The notes under the pieces were generated by a model that was not told the origin of the DNA, did no database searches, and saw only the letters and a list, made by a program, of their open reading frames with translations. The translations under genes and the position numbers were made by a program. DNA of 5,181 nucleotides from Chloroflexota bacterium (GTDB lineage: Bacteria > Chloroflexota > Chloroflexia > Thermomicrobiales > UBA6265), in contig JAEVYR010000324.1 in assembly GCA_023392645.1 (NCBI GenBank), positions 1 to 5,181 of the forward strand, written 5' to 3'. Positions 1 to 5,181 of the stretch are shown one piece after another (positions within the stretch are counted from its first letter, which is position 1; every line of letters begins with the position of its first letter).

Positions 1-120
1 CGGCGCGCCGCCCTCGCGGATCGTGAAGCGCTCGGCGCGCATCAGGTCGTGCCGATCCTCGGCGATGAGATCGACAAGGCATTCGCCGATGGTGACCACC
101 GGCCGGGAGGGATCGGTCAT
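1..120 (-). CDS. PfkB-family carbohydrate kinase, N-terminal 40 residues (3' end outside window)
   Basis: Seen: an ATG at 120 opens a frame of 40 codons that runs to the left edge without a stop. It reads VVTIGECLVDLI (residues 8-19) and then REGGAP at residues 35-40. Known: the first beta strand of ribokinase/fructokinase-type (PfkB) kinases commonly reads IGE..vDli, and the GG.. segment, usually GGAPAN, is the first PfkB signature that contacts the sugar. These cytosolic enzymes phosphorylate sugars or related alcohols with ATP. The IGECLVDLI form suggests fructokinase or 2-keto-3-deoxygluconate kinase, but 40 residues cannot fix the substrate. The start lies 5 bases beyond the rel stop codon on the same strand, so the two genes are probably co-transcribed. 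No strong Shine-Dalgarno is visible, so translation may be coupled to the end of rel. Confidence in the family is high; in the substrate, low. Confidence 0.85.
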   Translation of the reverse strand, partial: MTDPSRPVVTIGECLVDLIAEDRHDLMRAERFTIREGGAP

Positions 121-125
121 GCGAA

Positions 126-2411
126 TCAGCTCGCCCGGGCCTGGGGGGAGGTGGTGGCGTTGTCGCGCTGGACGTCGAGCACGTCGCGCACCGACTCCAG
201 CCGGTTCATCACCCGGCTGAGGTGGCGAATGCCTTCGACCTCGATCGTCAGCAGCAGGGTCACGGTACGGTCATCGTGGGTCTGGGTGAGGACGGAGAGG
301 ATATTCACGTGATCCTCGGCGAGGAGGATGCTCATGTCCTTCAGGAGGCCGACGCGATCGAGCGCGGAGACGCGCACCGAGACCGGGTAGGTCGCCTGGC
401 TCTCCTGGCCCCACGAGACGGGCACGAGCCGGTCGGGATCGGGCAGGTTGGCGATATTGCTGCAATCGCGGTGGTGGTAGATGATGCCGCGGCCGCGCGA
501 GATATAGCCGACGATCGGGTCGCCCGGAACCGGGCGGCAGCAGTTCGCCTGGGTGGTCAGCAGGTTGCCGACCCCGAGCACCTCGACCCGGGCTGGCGAT
601 GACGGCGCCTTGATGTTCGAGGTGGTGGTGAGCACGTCGCGCGGGGTGTCGTCCAGCCGGGAGACGATCTGCTGCGCGGAGACGCCGCCGTACCCGATCG
701 CGGCGAGGAAATCGTCGAGCTTGTTGTACCGCGGGAAGAGCGCGAGGATGTCCTCCAGCTTCTTCTCCACACCGAGCCGCTTGAGCTCGCGCTCGAGCAT
801 CTGGCGGCCCTGGCCGACGTTCTCGTCGCGCTCCTGGCGGCGGAACCACTGGCGAATCTTTTCGCGCGCGGACGCGGTCTTGACGTATTGGTCGCCCGAC
901 TGGAGCCAGTCCCGGCGCGGCCCGCTGACGGTCTTGCTGGTCTTGATCTTGACGACCTGGCCGTTCTGCAGCTTGTAGTTCAGCGGCACCATGTGACCGT
1001 TGACGGTGGCGCTGACGGCGTGGTGACCGACCTGGGTGTGGATGCGGTAGGCGAAATCGACCGGGGTCGCGCCGTTGGGCAGCTCGATGATGTCGCCCGC
1101 CGGCGTGAAGCAGTAGACCATGTCCTGGAAGACATCGGACTTGAGCGACTCGACGAATTCCTCGGCGTCGGCGACCTCGTCGCGCCAGTCCATGAGCTGC
1201 CGCAGCCAGGCGATCTTGGCCTCGAGCTTTTGGTCGCTCTTGCCGCCGCCCTCCTTGTAGCGCCAGTGGGCGGCGATGCCGTACTCGGCGACCTGGTGCA
1301 TCTCGCGGGTGCGGATCTGGATTTCGACCGGTTGCCCCTTCGGGCCGATCACCGCCGTGTGGAGGCTCTGGTACATGCTCTCCTTGGGCGTGGCGATGTA
1401 GTCGTCGATCTCGCCGGGGACCGGGTGCCAGCGGCCGTGAACGATGCCGAGCACGCTGTAGCAGTCCTGCACGGTGTCGACGATGATCCGCACGCCGATC
1501 ACGTCGTAGATCTCGTCGAACGCGCGGCGCTTGCGGGTCATCTTGCGGTAGATCGAGTAGATGTGCTTCTTGCGGGCGCTCATCTCGACCCGGATGCCGG
1601 CGGCGGCGATGAGGTCTTCCAGCTCGCGCATGATCGGCCCGAACACCTCCTCGGTGTCGGCGCCGCGGCGCTTCAGCTCGCCGGTGATGCGCTCGTACTC
1701 TTCGGGCTTGAGATAGCGAAAGGCCAAATCCTCGAGCTCGGACTTGACCTGCCAGATGCCCAGCCGGTTCGCCAGCGGAGCGTAGATTTCCATGGTCTGC
1801 TGGGCGATGCGTACCTGCTTGTGGCGGGGCATCGACCCGAGCGTGCGCATGTTGTGGAGGCGGTCGGCGAGCTTGATGAGGACGACGCCGATGTCGTCGA
1901 CCATGGCGAGGAACATCTTGCGCAGGCTTTCGGCCTGCTGGTCCTTCTCGCGGCGCTCGGTTTCGCTGGGCGCCCACTTGAGCTGGCCGAGCTTGGTGAC
2001 GCCGTCGACGAGGCGGGCGACGCGCTCGCCGAACTGACGGGAGATGTCCTCGCTGGTGATGTGAGTGTCCTCGACGACGTCGTGGAGGAGGCCGCCGGCG
2101 ATGGTTTCGGCGTCGAGGTGCATGCGCGAGAGCACGATGGCAACCTCGATCGGATGCACGAGGTAGGGCTCGCCGGACTTGCGGTTGGTGCCGTCGTGGG
2201 CGATCGCGGCGGCGCGGAGGGCGCGGGCGACGGTGCCGACATCGCCGACGAGGGTGTTCTGCTCGATCTGCTCGGAGAGGCGGGCGACGCTGTCGAGCAC
2301 GGCGGGTTCGCTGGCGTCGAGATCGCGCAGGTTGAGCCCCGACACCGGGTGGTCGGTCGGGTCGAGCCGGGCAAGCTCGGTGATGAGGGCATGCTGCGTG
2401 ACGACGGACAT
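126..2411 (-). CDS. rel: Bifunctional-type RelA/SpoT homologue, (p)ppGpp synthetase/hydrolase
   Basis: A 761-aa long RSH enzyme that makes (p)ppGpp from ATP and GTP/GDP, probably also degrades it, and drives the stringent response. Domains in order: HD hydrolase about 60-210, with Arg77, His86, His110-Asp111, Glu114-Asp115 and the ADRLHN segment around Asp183 all present; synthetase about 270-395, with HIYSIYRKM, Asp303, YQSLH at 347-351 and EIQIRT with Glu363; TGS about 430-492; a helical stretch; a zinc-finger-like segment with Cys624-Cys625, His646-647 and Cys650; and a C-terminal ACT domain about 676-750. The length is usual for long RSH proteins. Oddity: the synthetase carries acidic EIDD (334-337), the motif linked to monofunctional RelA, although the hydrolase site looks intact. 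The start at 2411 is preferred because GGAG sits 8 bases upstream. The frame stays open for 64 more codons, but that stretch is low-complexity and unlike the family. A PfkB kinase follows 5 bases after the stop. Confidence 0.97.
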   Translation of the reverse strand: MSVVTQHALITELARLDPTDHPVSGLNLRDLDASEPAVLDSVARLSEQIEQNTLVGDVGTVARALRAAAIAHDGTNRKSGEPYLVHPIEVAIVLSRMHLDAETIAGGLLHDVVEDTHITSEDISRQFGERVARLVDGVTKLGQLKWAPSETERREKDQQAESLRKMFLAMVDDIGVVLIKLADRLHNMRTLGSMPRHKQVRIAQQTMEIYAPLANRLGIWQVKSELEDLAFRYLKPEEYERITGELKRRGADTEEVFGPIMRELEDLIAAAGIRVEMSARKKHIYSIYRKMTRKRRAFDEIYDVIGVRIIVDTVQDCYSVLGIVHGRWHPVPGEIDDYIATPKESMYQSLHTAVIGPKGQPVEIQIRTREMHQVAEYGIAAHWRYKEGGGKSDQKLEAKIAWLRQLMDWRDEVADAEEFVESLKSDVFQDMVYCFTPAGDIIELPNGATPVDFAYRIHTQVGHHAVSATVNGHMVPLNYKLQNGQVVKIKTSKTVSGPRRDWLQSGDQYVKTASAREKIRQWFRRQERDENVGQGRQMLERELKRLGVEKKLEDILALFPRYNKLDDFLAAIGYGGVSAQQIVSRLDDTPRDVLTTTSNIKAPSSPARVEVLGVGNLLTTQANCCRPVPGDPIVGYISRGRGIIYHHRDCSNIANLPDPDRLVPVSWGQESQATYPVSVRVSALDRVGLLKDMSILLAEDHVNILSVLTQTHDDRTVTLLLTIEVEGIRHLSRVMNRLESVRDVLDVQRDNATTSPQARAS

Positions 2412-2419
2412 CGGCAAGG

Positions 2420-2423
2420 CTCC
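2420..2423 (-). promoter_or_regulatory. Ribosome binding site of rel
   Basis: On the minus strand GGAG lies 8 bases before the ATG at 2411. This spacing is near ideal and decides the start of rel against the in-frame upstream ATGs at 2603 and 2579, which would add 64 or 56 unrelated residues. Confidence 0.6.
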
Positions 2424-2534
2424 AGCGGCTGGTACAACGGCAAAGCGGGAAGGGCGGAGGGGCCACCCGGCGCGCGTCGTCGATGCGGGACCTTCACGAC
2501 GCTCCGTCGGCGGTGGCGGAGACGTGGTGGGCAC

Positions 2535-2563
2535 AGTGTATGGGAGTTTCAATTTGGGCGCAA
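2535..2563 (-). promoter_or_regulatory. Candidate sigma70-type promoter of rel
   Basis: On the minus strand TTGCGC (2558-2563) and TACACT (2535-2540) are separated by exactly 17 bases, inside a locally AT-richer patch of otherwise very GC-rich DNA. TACACT matches four of six positions of the -10 consensus, and the -35 matches three. It would give rel a leader of roughly 115 bases. The matches are modest, so this is a best guess. Confidence 0.3.
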
Positions 2564-2702
2564 TTCCGGGATAGTACATAGCTTCACAATGACATTGAGA
2601 CACATCGGTCGTTCACACGGCAGCTATTTCGCACATCGATTCGCCAGATCGCTTATGCTCACTGATTCAAGTCTACGCTGCCTGTCGAGGGGCGTGTGAC
2701 AA

Positions 2703-2835
2703 CGCAACCCGCCCGAGGACGGGATGCGGCGTGCTCCCCGAAGATCCCGCGACACCGCGCGAGAGCGGCGGTTGGAAACCGGGTCCGAGATGATGACTGC
2801 GGCATGCTGCGAACCAGCGCGACCGGGGGCCGGTC
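2703..2835. other. Hairpin-rich non-coding stretch
   Basis: Four stems can be drawn by eye. CGCA-A-CCCG (2703-2711) pairs with CGGG-A-TGCG (2720-2728) around one A/A mismatch. CGGTT (2769-2773) pairs with AACCG (2777-2781). GCTG (2806-2809) pairs with CAGC (2815-2818). GACCGG (2821-2826) pairs with CCGGTC (2830-2835). No convincing protein is encoded on either strand and no known riboswitch or RNA family was recognised. Stems are common by chance at this GC content, so a structured RNA is only a possibility. The rest of 2564-2893 shows nothing identifiable. Confidence 0.25.
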
Positions 2836-2893
2836 ATGTTCCGGGCCTCCACGCAGGCGCGGCGTCGGGTGAGGGCGGTCGTTCGACGCCCGG

Positions 2894-2908
2894 CCGAGAA
2901 GGCGGCCA
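2894..2908 (+). repeat. 15-bp direct repeat, copy 1
   Basis: CCGAGAAGGCGGCCA is identical to 3012-3026, with starts 118 bases apart. After the repeat the copies continue with AGTG and GGTG, so similarity extends slightly beyond the exact match. Confidence 0.8.
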
Positions 2909-2946
2909 AGTGAAATAACCTGGCCGGTGGCCACCTTCGGCGATTT

Positions 2947-2967
2947 CCCCGGAACGGCGGGGTTTTT
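2947..2967 (+). terminator. Rho-independent terminator on the plus strand
   Basis: CCCCG (2947-2951), a 6-base loop, CGGGG (2958-2962) and then TTTTT (2963-2967) form a short GC stem with a T tract, the classic layout. It works only for plus-strand transcription, because the minus-strand copy lacks a comparable T run. No plus-strand gene lies upstream, so it would end a transcript leaving the repeat cluster, an unrecognised RNA, or stray transcription heading toward the antisense of hicB. Confidence 0.5.
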
Positions 2968-3011
2968 CAGGCGGCCAAGGCTGCGTCGAAAGTGGCAACC
3001 TTCCATAATTC

Positions 3012-3026
3012 CCGAGAAGGCGGCCA
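3012..3026 (+). repeat. 15-bp direct repeat, copy 2
   Basis: This is identical to 2894-2908. It is followed directly by GGTGGCCAGG, so GGCC occurs twice within 12 bases here. Confidence 0.8.
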
Positions 3027-3131
3027 GGTGGCCAGGTTTTCGGGTACAGGGAGAGGTTGGCCACCTGAGGTCGGTCACCCCGCCCGAAGTCGGGATATTC
3101 GTCGTCGCTTGAATGCCGGAAACCGTTACGA

Positions 3132-3141
3132 CACACGTGTG
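3132..3141. repeat. 10-bp perfect palindrome CACACGTGTG
   Basis: A fully self-complementary 10-mer sits 50 bases beyond the end of hicB, between the repeat cluster and that gene. It could be a protein-binding site. There is no second copy in the window and no adjacent promoter, so it may be chance. Confidence 0.3.
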
Positions 3142-3190
3142 AAGACCGGACCAAACCCTGAACCGAACTTTTCGTGACTCATGGGCGGCA

Positions 3191-3643
3191 TCACGGGTTC
3201 GCCATGCGGGGGCGTCCGGGACTCCGGCGATGACGGAGGATTTCCACCTCGCGCTCACTGATCATCAGCGCCCGGCCGTGGCGCGTACCCAGGCCCCTGG
3301 CCCGGATTAGCTGACGCACCCGGCTGGATGTGACACCGAGCCGGGCCGCAGCCTGATCGGTCGTCAAGCTGGGGGTCATCGCTTCGGGACGAGCCGCGTC
3401 CCAATCCCAGACGTCGTCGATATTGAACGTCGGTGGCGGAATGGGAACACCGTCCTCGAACCGGGCGGTTACCCACGCCTCGAAAGCGCCGCGCGCCATC
3501 GTGTCGATTTGGGCCGGATCGTCGGTATCACTCATGCAACCCGGAAGATCAGGAAAGGTGATGACCCAACCGCCGTCGTCAGGATCGCGGCTCACAACGT
3601 AGGCGTAAGGTGTAGCGAGAATCTGCTTCAGTGTGGTGTTCAT
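3191..3643 (-). CDS. hicB: HicB-like antitoxin with C-terminal excisionase/MerR-like HTH
   Basis: A 150-aa protein, second in a hicA-hicB pair. Residues about 12-72 have the HicB look: YAYVVSRDPDDGGWVITFPD, then LPGC at 33-36, then a helix with FEAW followed by GVPIPPP. This degenerate RNase-H-like fold normally binds and masks the HicA toxin. Residues about 93-137 (LTTDQAAARLGVTSSRVRQL onward) look like the helix-turn-helix of excisionase or MerR-type proteins. Known HicB antitoxins more often end in ribbon-helix-helix or Xre-type domains. The tail at 139-147 contains PGRPR, recalling an AT-hook core. By inference the protein both neutralises HicA and represses the operon. The ATG at 3643 is chosen because the HicB fold starts just after it; the ribosome site is weak (AGAAG, only 2 bases away). 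The gap from hicA is 53 bases. The open frame upstream to 3802 overlaps hicA and is not expected to be translated. Confidence 0.85.
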   Translation of the reverse strand: MNTTLKQILATPYAYVVSRDPDDGGWVITFPDLPGCMSDTDDPAQIDTMARGAFEAWVTARFEDGVPIPPPTFNIDDVWDWDAARPEAMTPSLTTDQAAARLGVTSSRVRQLIRARGLGTRHGRALMISEREVEILRHRRSPGRPRMANP

Positions 3644-3696
3644 GGCTTCTGATGGCACTCGCGGAGAGCGGAAGCGATACGACGGCTCCACTCCAG

Positions 3697-3927
3697 TTAG
3701 TCCAGTTCTCGAAGGATATGCCGCAGGTAGGTGCGCTTGACCGATCGACCTTGCTTCGTGGCAATGGTCAGATACGCACCGTTGGGTGACGTGAGGATCC
3801 AATGCGACGGCTTACCGCCCTGGCGTATCGTCCACCCCCTCGCGAGCAGGAGCGTCTCGATCTCGGAAAATGGCATCTCCGGAGGCAATCGCCGCAACCG
3901 TTCGAGAACCCTATCCGCCTTTGCCAT
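3697..3927 (-). CDS. hicA: HicA-family toxin (mRNA interferase-like)
   Basis: A 76-aa basic protein. Residues about 16-50 read FSEIETLLLARGWTIRQGG and then KPSHWIL, with Ser41-His42 at the place of the conserved G-S-H of HicA; that histidine is the catalytic residue in characterised members. The end, YLTIATKQGRSVKRTYLRHI followed by LRELD, matches the usual C-terminal strand and helix. Known: HicA is a small double-stranded-RNA-binding-fold toxin that cleaves mRNA and is held inactive by HicB. The length fits the longer HicA variants, which carry an N-terminal helix (here residues 3-13). It is first in the operon, the usual hicA-hicB order, with its own promoter and a strong ribosome site. 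Weak point: the glycine before Ser-His is replaced by proline (GKPSH), so activity is likely but not certain. Confidence 0.85.
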   Translation of the reverse strand: MAKADRVLERLRRLPPEMPFSEIETLLLARGWTIRQGGKPSHWILTSPNGAYLTIATKQGRSVKRTYLRHILRELD

Positions 3928-3929
3928 TG

Positions 3930-3941
3930 CCTCCTTCCTCC
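3930..3941 (-). promoter_or_regulatory. Tandem Shine-Dalgarno of hicA
   Basis: The minus strand reads GGAGGAAGGAGG and then CA before the ATG at 3927. The upstream GGAGG has a 9-base spacing, whereas the second copy is only 2 bases away. This is far stronger than the site before hicB, which favours a high toxin translation potential unless the operon is repressed. Confidence 0.6.
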
Positions 3942-3974
3942 AGGTCGGTTTCGCATCGTTCTCTCATCCCAATA

Positions 3975-4003
3975 ATTCTACCGATCTCGAAAGCGTTCTA
4001 CAA
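3975..4003 (-). promoter_or_regulatory. Candidate promoter of the hicA-hicB operon
   Basis: On the minus strand TTGTAG (3998-4003), a 17-base spacer and TAGAAT (3975-3980) precede hicA by about 48 bases. The -10 matches five of six consensus positions and the -35 matches three. The patch is AT-rich compared with its surroundings. A HicB-HTH operator would be expected to overlap it, but no clear inverted repeat is visible by eye. Confidence 0.45.
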
Positions 4004-4192
4004 CCATCTGAAGGTACGTCGCCGCCGACCATGGGACAGGACAACCCCGCGCCGTCCGATGACGGGGTGCGACGCCGCGCTTCGGCGAGCAGGACGAGGC
4101 AGGGCGCTCGGGTTCGTATGGGCCAGCCGGCCCGCCACTCGGGTGGAATTGGGTCATCCTCCGATCGCACGGCCCGCTGCAGTAGGCTGGCG

Positions 4193-4213
4193 CTCACCGT
4201 AGGAGACGGTAAG
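4193..4213. other. 8-bp hairpin in the gap before hicA
   Basis: CTCACCGT (4193-4200) pairs along its whole length with ACGGTAAG (4206-4213) around the 5-base loop AGGAG. One pair is a wobble or mismatch depending on strand: it is G-T when the minus strand is transcribed. It lies 69 bases beyond the stop of the 4282-4944 gene. No T tract follows on either strand, so it is not a standard intrinsic terminator, although it could stall or protect that gene's transcript. Apart from this and the hicA promoter, nothing else is seen in 3928-4281. Confidence 0.4.
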
Positions 4214-4281
4214 CCGGCCGACGATCGCTACAGGATTGGCGCGTCAGGAACAAGTCATCTTCTGTGACCATCGGACACCTC

Positions 4282-4944
4282 TTAGTCGGCGCCATCGCAC
4301 ATCGGATTGCGGGGCGTCCACTCGCTTGCCGGCGTCGTGATGAAGTCGAGAATGTCCGAATGGCAGGTAGGCTCATCCAGCTCCCACCCTACGGGCAGGT
4401 CTGAGACGTCGGGAATCAATGACCATGGATCATCTGTCGCTCCAGCGATAAACGTCGCCAGATACCCTGCCACGTATTCGTCCAAGCTGCCCTCAATCGC
4501 GTCCGAATCAACATGCAGGATGTTCGGGCCGACCCGGACGATGACCAGCAGAGTGCGAGAACCTTCCAAGGGTTCAGAGTAATATGCCGAACGCTCGTCG
4601 CCCAACTTCCCGACGCTGATCCGCTTGAATGCGTAGTCCTTTAGCTCATCTGGTATGACCTCGTCGATGTTCTCCTCGAGATAGGCGACGACCTCCGGAA
4701 ATGCCTCGCAGGCTTCATCTTCCGAGCCGAACCCATAGACAGTGAAGAACATGTGGAACGGTTCCGCGTCGGACCCACCGAAGTTGGTCCCGCTCGTGAC
4801 GTACCCGAACGTGGCGTTCGGCAGATACGGGTGCGGGGACTTGCGACCCGGGTCAGGGGCAACGGCCGCCCGAAGGCAGCGCCAAGTGATGGGGAGGCTC
4901 ACCATCCCTTGGAACAACAGGCGTCGAGATAGATGAGCCATCAT
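4282..4944 (-). CDS. Hypothetical protein, possibly exported
   Basis: Not recognised. 220 aa from the ATG at 4944; an adjacent ATG at 4941 is equally likely, since GAGGAG (4947-4952) is 2 bases from the first and 5 from the second. The N-terminus has Ser-Arg-Arg (6-8) and a short hydrophobic run (LLFQGMVSLPI), recalling a twin-arginine signal, but arginines at 22 and 25 break it. The body is acidic. Residues 62-91 contain an aromatic strand (FHMFFTVYGF) and an acidic helix, 110-150 a strand pair with VGKLGDERSAYYSEP and LLVIVRVGPNILHV, and 150-170 a helix. The C-terminal segment has DVSDLPVGWELDEP and two cysteines (194, 216). The VRVGPNILHV strand and LP.GW motif recall small exported proteins common in Thermomicrobia-like genomes, from memory only. 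It ends in TAA, and its GC looks lower than that of rel. It stands alone, upstream of hicA in the same direction. Confidence 0.7.
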   Translation of the reverse strand: MMAHLSRRLLFQGMVSLPITWRCLRAAVAPDPGRKSPHPYLPNATFGYVTSGTNFGGSDAEPFHMFFTVYGFGSEDEACEAFPEVVAYLEENIDEVIPDELKDYAFKRISVGKLGDERSAYYSEPLEGSRTLLVIVRVGPNILHVDSDAIEGSLDEYVAGYLATFIAGATDDPWSLIPDVSDLPVGWELDEPTCHSDILDFITTPASEWTPRNPMCDGAD

Positions 4945-4972
4945 TTCTCCTCGCTTCTATTCGTTCCAAACC

Positions 4973-4986
4973 ACCATACCAGTCAA
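4973..4986 (-). promoter_or_regulatory. Possible extended -10 promoter of the 4282-4944 gene
   Basis: On the minus strand TGGTATGGT (4973-4981) fits an extended -10 (TGn plus TATGGT, four of six). A TTGACT (4981-4986) overlaps it just upstream, but no good -10 lies 16-18 bases downstream of that TTGACT. A start about 20-25 bases before the ATG would result. The evidence is weak. Confidence 0.25.
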
Positions 4987-5019
4987 GGCGTCTCAATCGC
5001 ACACCCTCTAGGGGTTCCG

Positions 5020-5048
5020 ATGATTCGCCGACGGCTCTGCGGAATCAT
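5020..5048. repeat. 7-bp perfect inverted repeat with nested stem
   Basis: ATGATTC (5020-5026) and GAATCAT (5042-5048) flank a 15-base loop, within which GCC/GGC can pair. No T tract follows. It lies about 75 bases upstream of the 4282-4944 gene and could be an operator or the hairpin end of a gene outside the window. The remaining sequence to 5181 shows no gene. Confidence 0.35.
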
Positions 5049-5181
5049 TAGTGCCGACTCCGCTCCGCTTGACAGTGTCGACATAGAACATGGCCGCGCG
5101 GAGAGACATTGAACTTGCCTCCGGCTAGCGAGGGCCCGCGCTTGCACAACACCTCGCGGTGAGCCAAGCGTTCTACCTATC

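Larger units (their letters stand above)
2894..3070. mobile_element. GGCC-centred repeat cluster, possible orphan IS21-family end
   Basis: Seen: short units built on GGCGGCCA or TGGCC recur in both orientations. GAAGGCGGCCAAGTG starts at 2899 and GAAGGCGGCCAGGTG at 3017; AGGCGGCCAAGG is at 2969-2980. Inverted counterparts are GGTGGCCACCTTC (2927-2939), GTGGCAACCTTCC (2992-3004) and GGTTGGCCACCTGAGG (3055-3070). On the minus strand the units read TGGCCGCCTTCTCGGGAAT. Known: IS21-family elements carry several repeated transposase-binding sites at each end, and in GC-rich genomes these often take a TGGCC(A/G)C-TTC form with GGAAT-like spacers. Inference: this is one leftover end or a non-autonomous derivative. 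No istA or istB is present in the window and no target duplication was identified. It could instead be a host intergenic repeat family. Confidence 0.4.

Noticed and set aside
2440..2480. GGGTGG-containing leader of rel resembling a T-box antiterminator
   Set aside because: The full T-box core (GGGTGGNACCGCG) is absent and rel is not a usual T-box target.
2412..2603. In-frame 64-codon extension of rel to an upstream ATG
   Set aside because: It is proline-rich and unlike RSH N-termini, it overlaps the candidate promoter, and the ATG at 2411 has a well-spaced GGAG.
888..2699. 603-codon open frame on the plus strand opposite rel
   Set aside because: It is a mirror of the rel codons in GC-rich DNA, with a repetitive Asp/Val/Leu/Ala composition and no recognisable motif. 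The rel domains on the other strand are unambiguous.
2659..3258. 199-codon minus-strand frame across the repeat cluster
   Set aside because: It translates the repeat units themselves, overlaps the end of hicB in another frame, and has no family resemblance.
3964..4197. 77-codon minus-strand frame with GTG start in the gap before hicA
   Set aside because: It has no ribosome site, no family resemblance, and covers the hicA promoter.
3731..4267. 178-codon plus-strand frame opposite hicA and the gap
   Set aside because: It is antisense to hicA and its promoter, with low-complexity Arg/Ser composition and no motif.
5069..5097. Perfect TTGACA on the plus strand
   Set aside because: No -10 hexamer at 16-18 bases and no plus-strand gene follows within the window.
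1..5181. CRISPR array, tRNA or rRNA genes
   Set aside because: No regularly spaced repeats, and no tRNA arms or rRNA signature seen on either strand.

Overview
The window is GC-rich DNA from a bacterial chromosome, and every recognisable gene is on the minus strand. The style of the large stringent-response enzyme and of the small exported-type protein suggests a Chloroflexota/Thermomicrobia-like organism. That placement is an inference from sequence style; no marker gene settles it.

Reading in the direction of transcription (high to low coordinates), the layout is as follows. (1) 4282-4944 encodes an unrecognised protein of about 220 aa with an arginine-pair N-terminus resembling a damaged secretion signal. 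A ~237-bp stretch before it holds a possible promoter and an inverted repeat. (2) A 354-bp gap (3928-4281) carries an 8-bp hairpin and the likely promoter of the next unit. (3) 3697-3927 and 3191-3643 form a HicA/HicB-type toxin-antitoxin pair. The antitoxin-like partner has a HicB domain joined to an excisionase/MerR-like helix-turn-helix and a short AT-hook-like tail. (4) A 779-bp stretch without a supportable gene (2412-3190) contains a cluster of GGCC-centred direct and inverted repeats that resembles an orphan IS21-family end, an intrinsic terminator facing the plus strand, several GC-rich hairpins, and a candidate promoter and ribosome binding site for rel. (5) 126-2411 is a complete long RelA/SpoT homologue (761 aa). 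(6) Five bases after it begins a PfkB-family sugar kinase, which runs off the left edge.

The rel-kinase end looks like conserved chromosomal backbone, with tightly packed and probably co-transcribed genes. The right-hand part looks accessory: a toxin-antitoxin module, transposon-like repeats, an unrecognised small gene, long gaps and visibly lower GC. The points most worth a second look are the HicB-HTH fusion, the combination of an intact hydrolase site with an acidic EIDD synthetase motif in Rel, the repeat cluster containing an orphan plus-strand terminator, and a possible double frameshift in the signal region of the small protein. No clearly new multi-gene system is visible.
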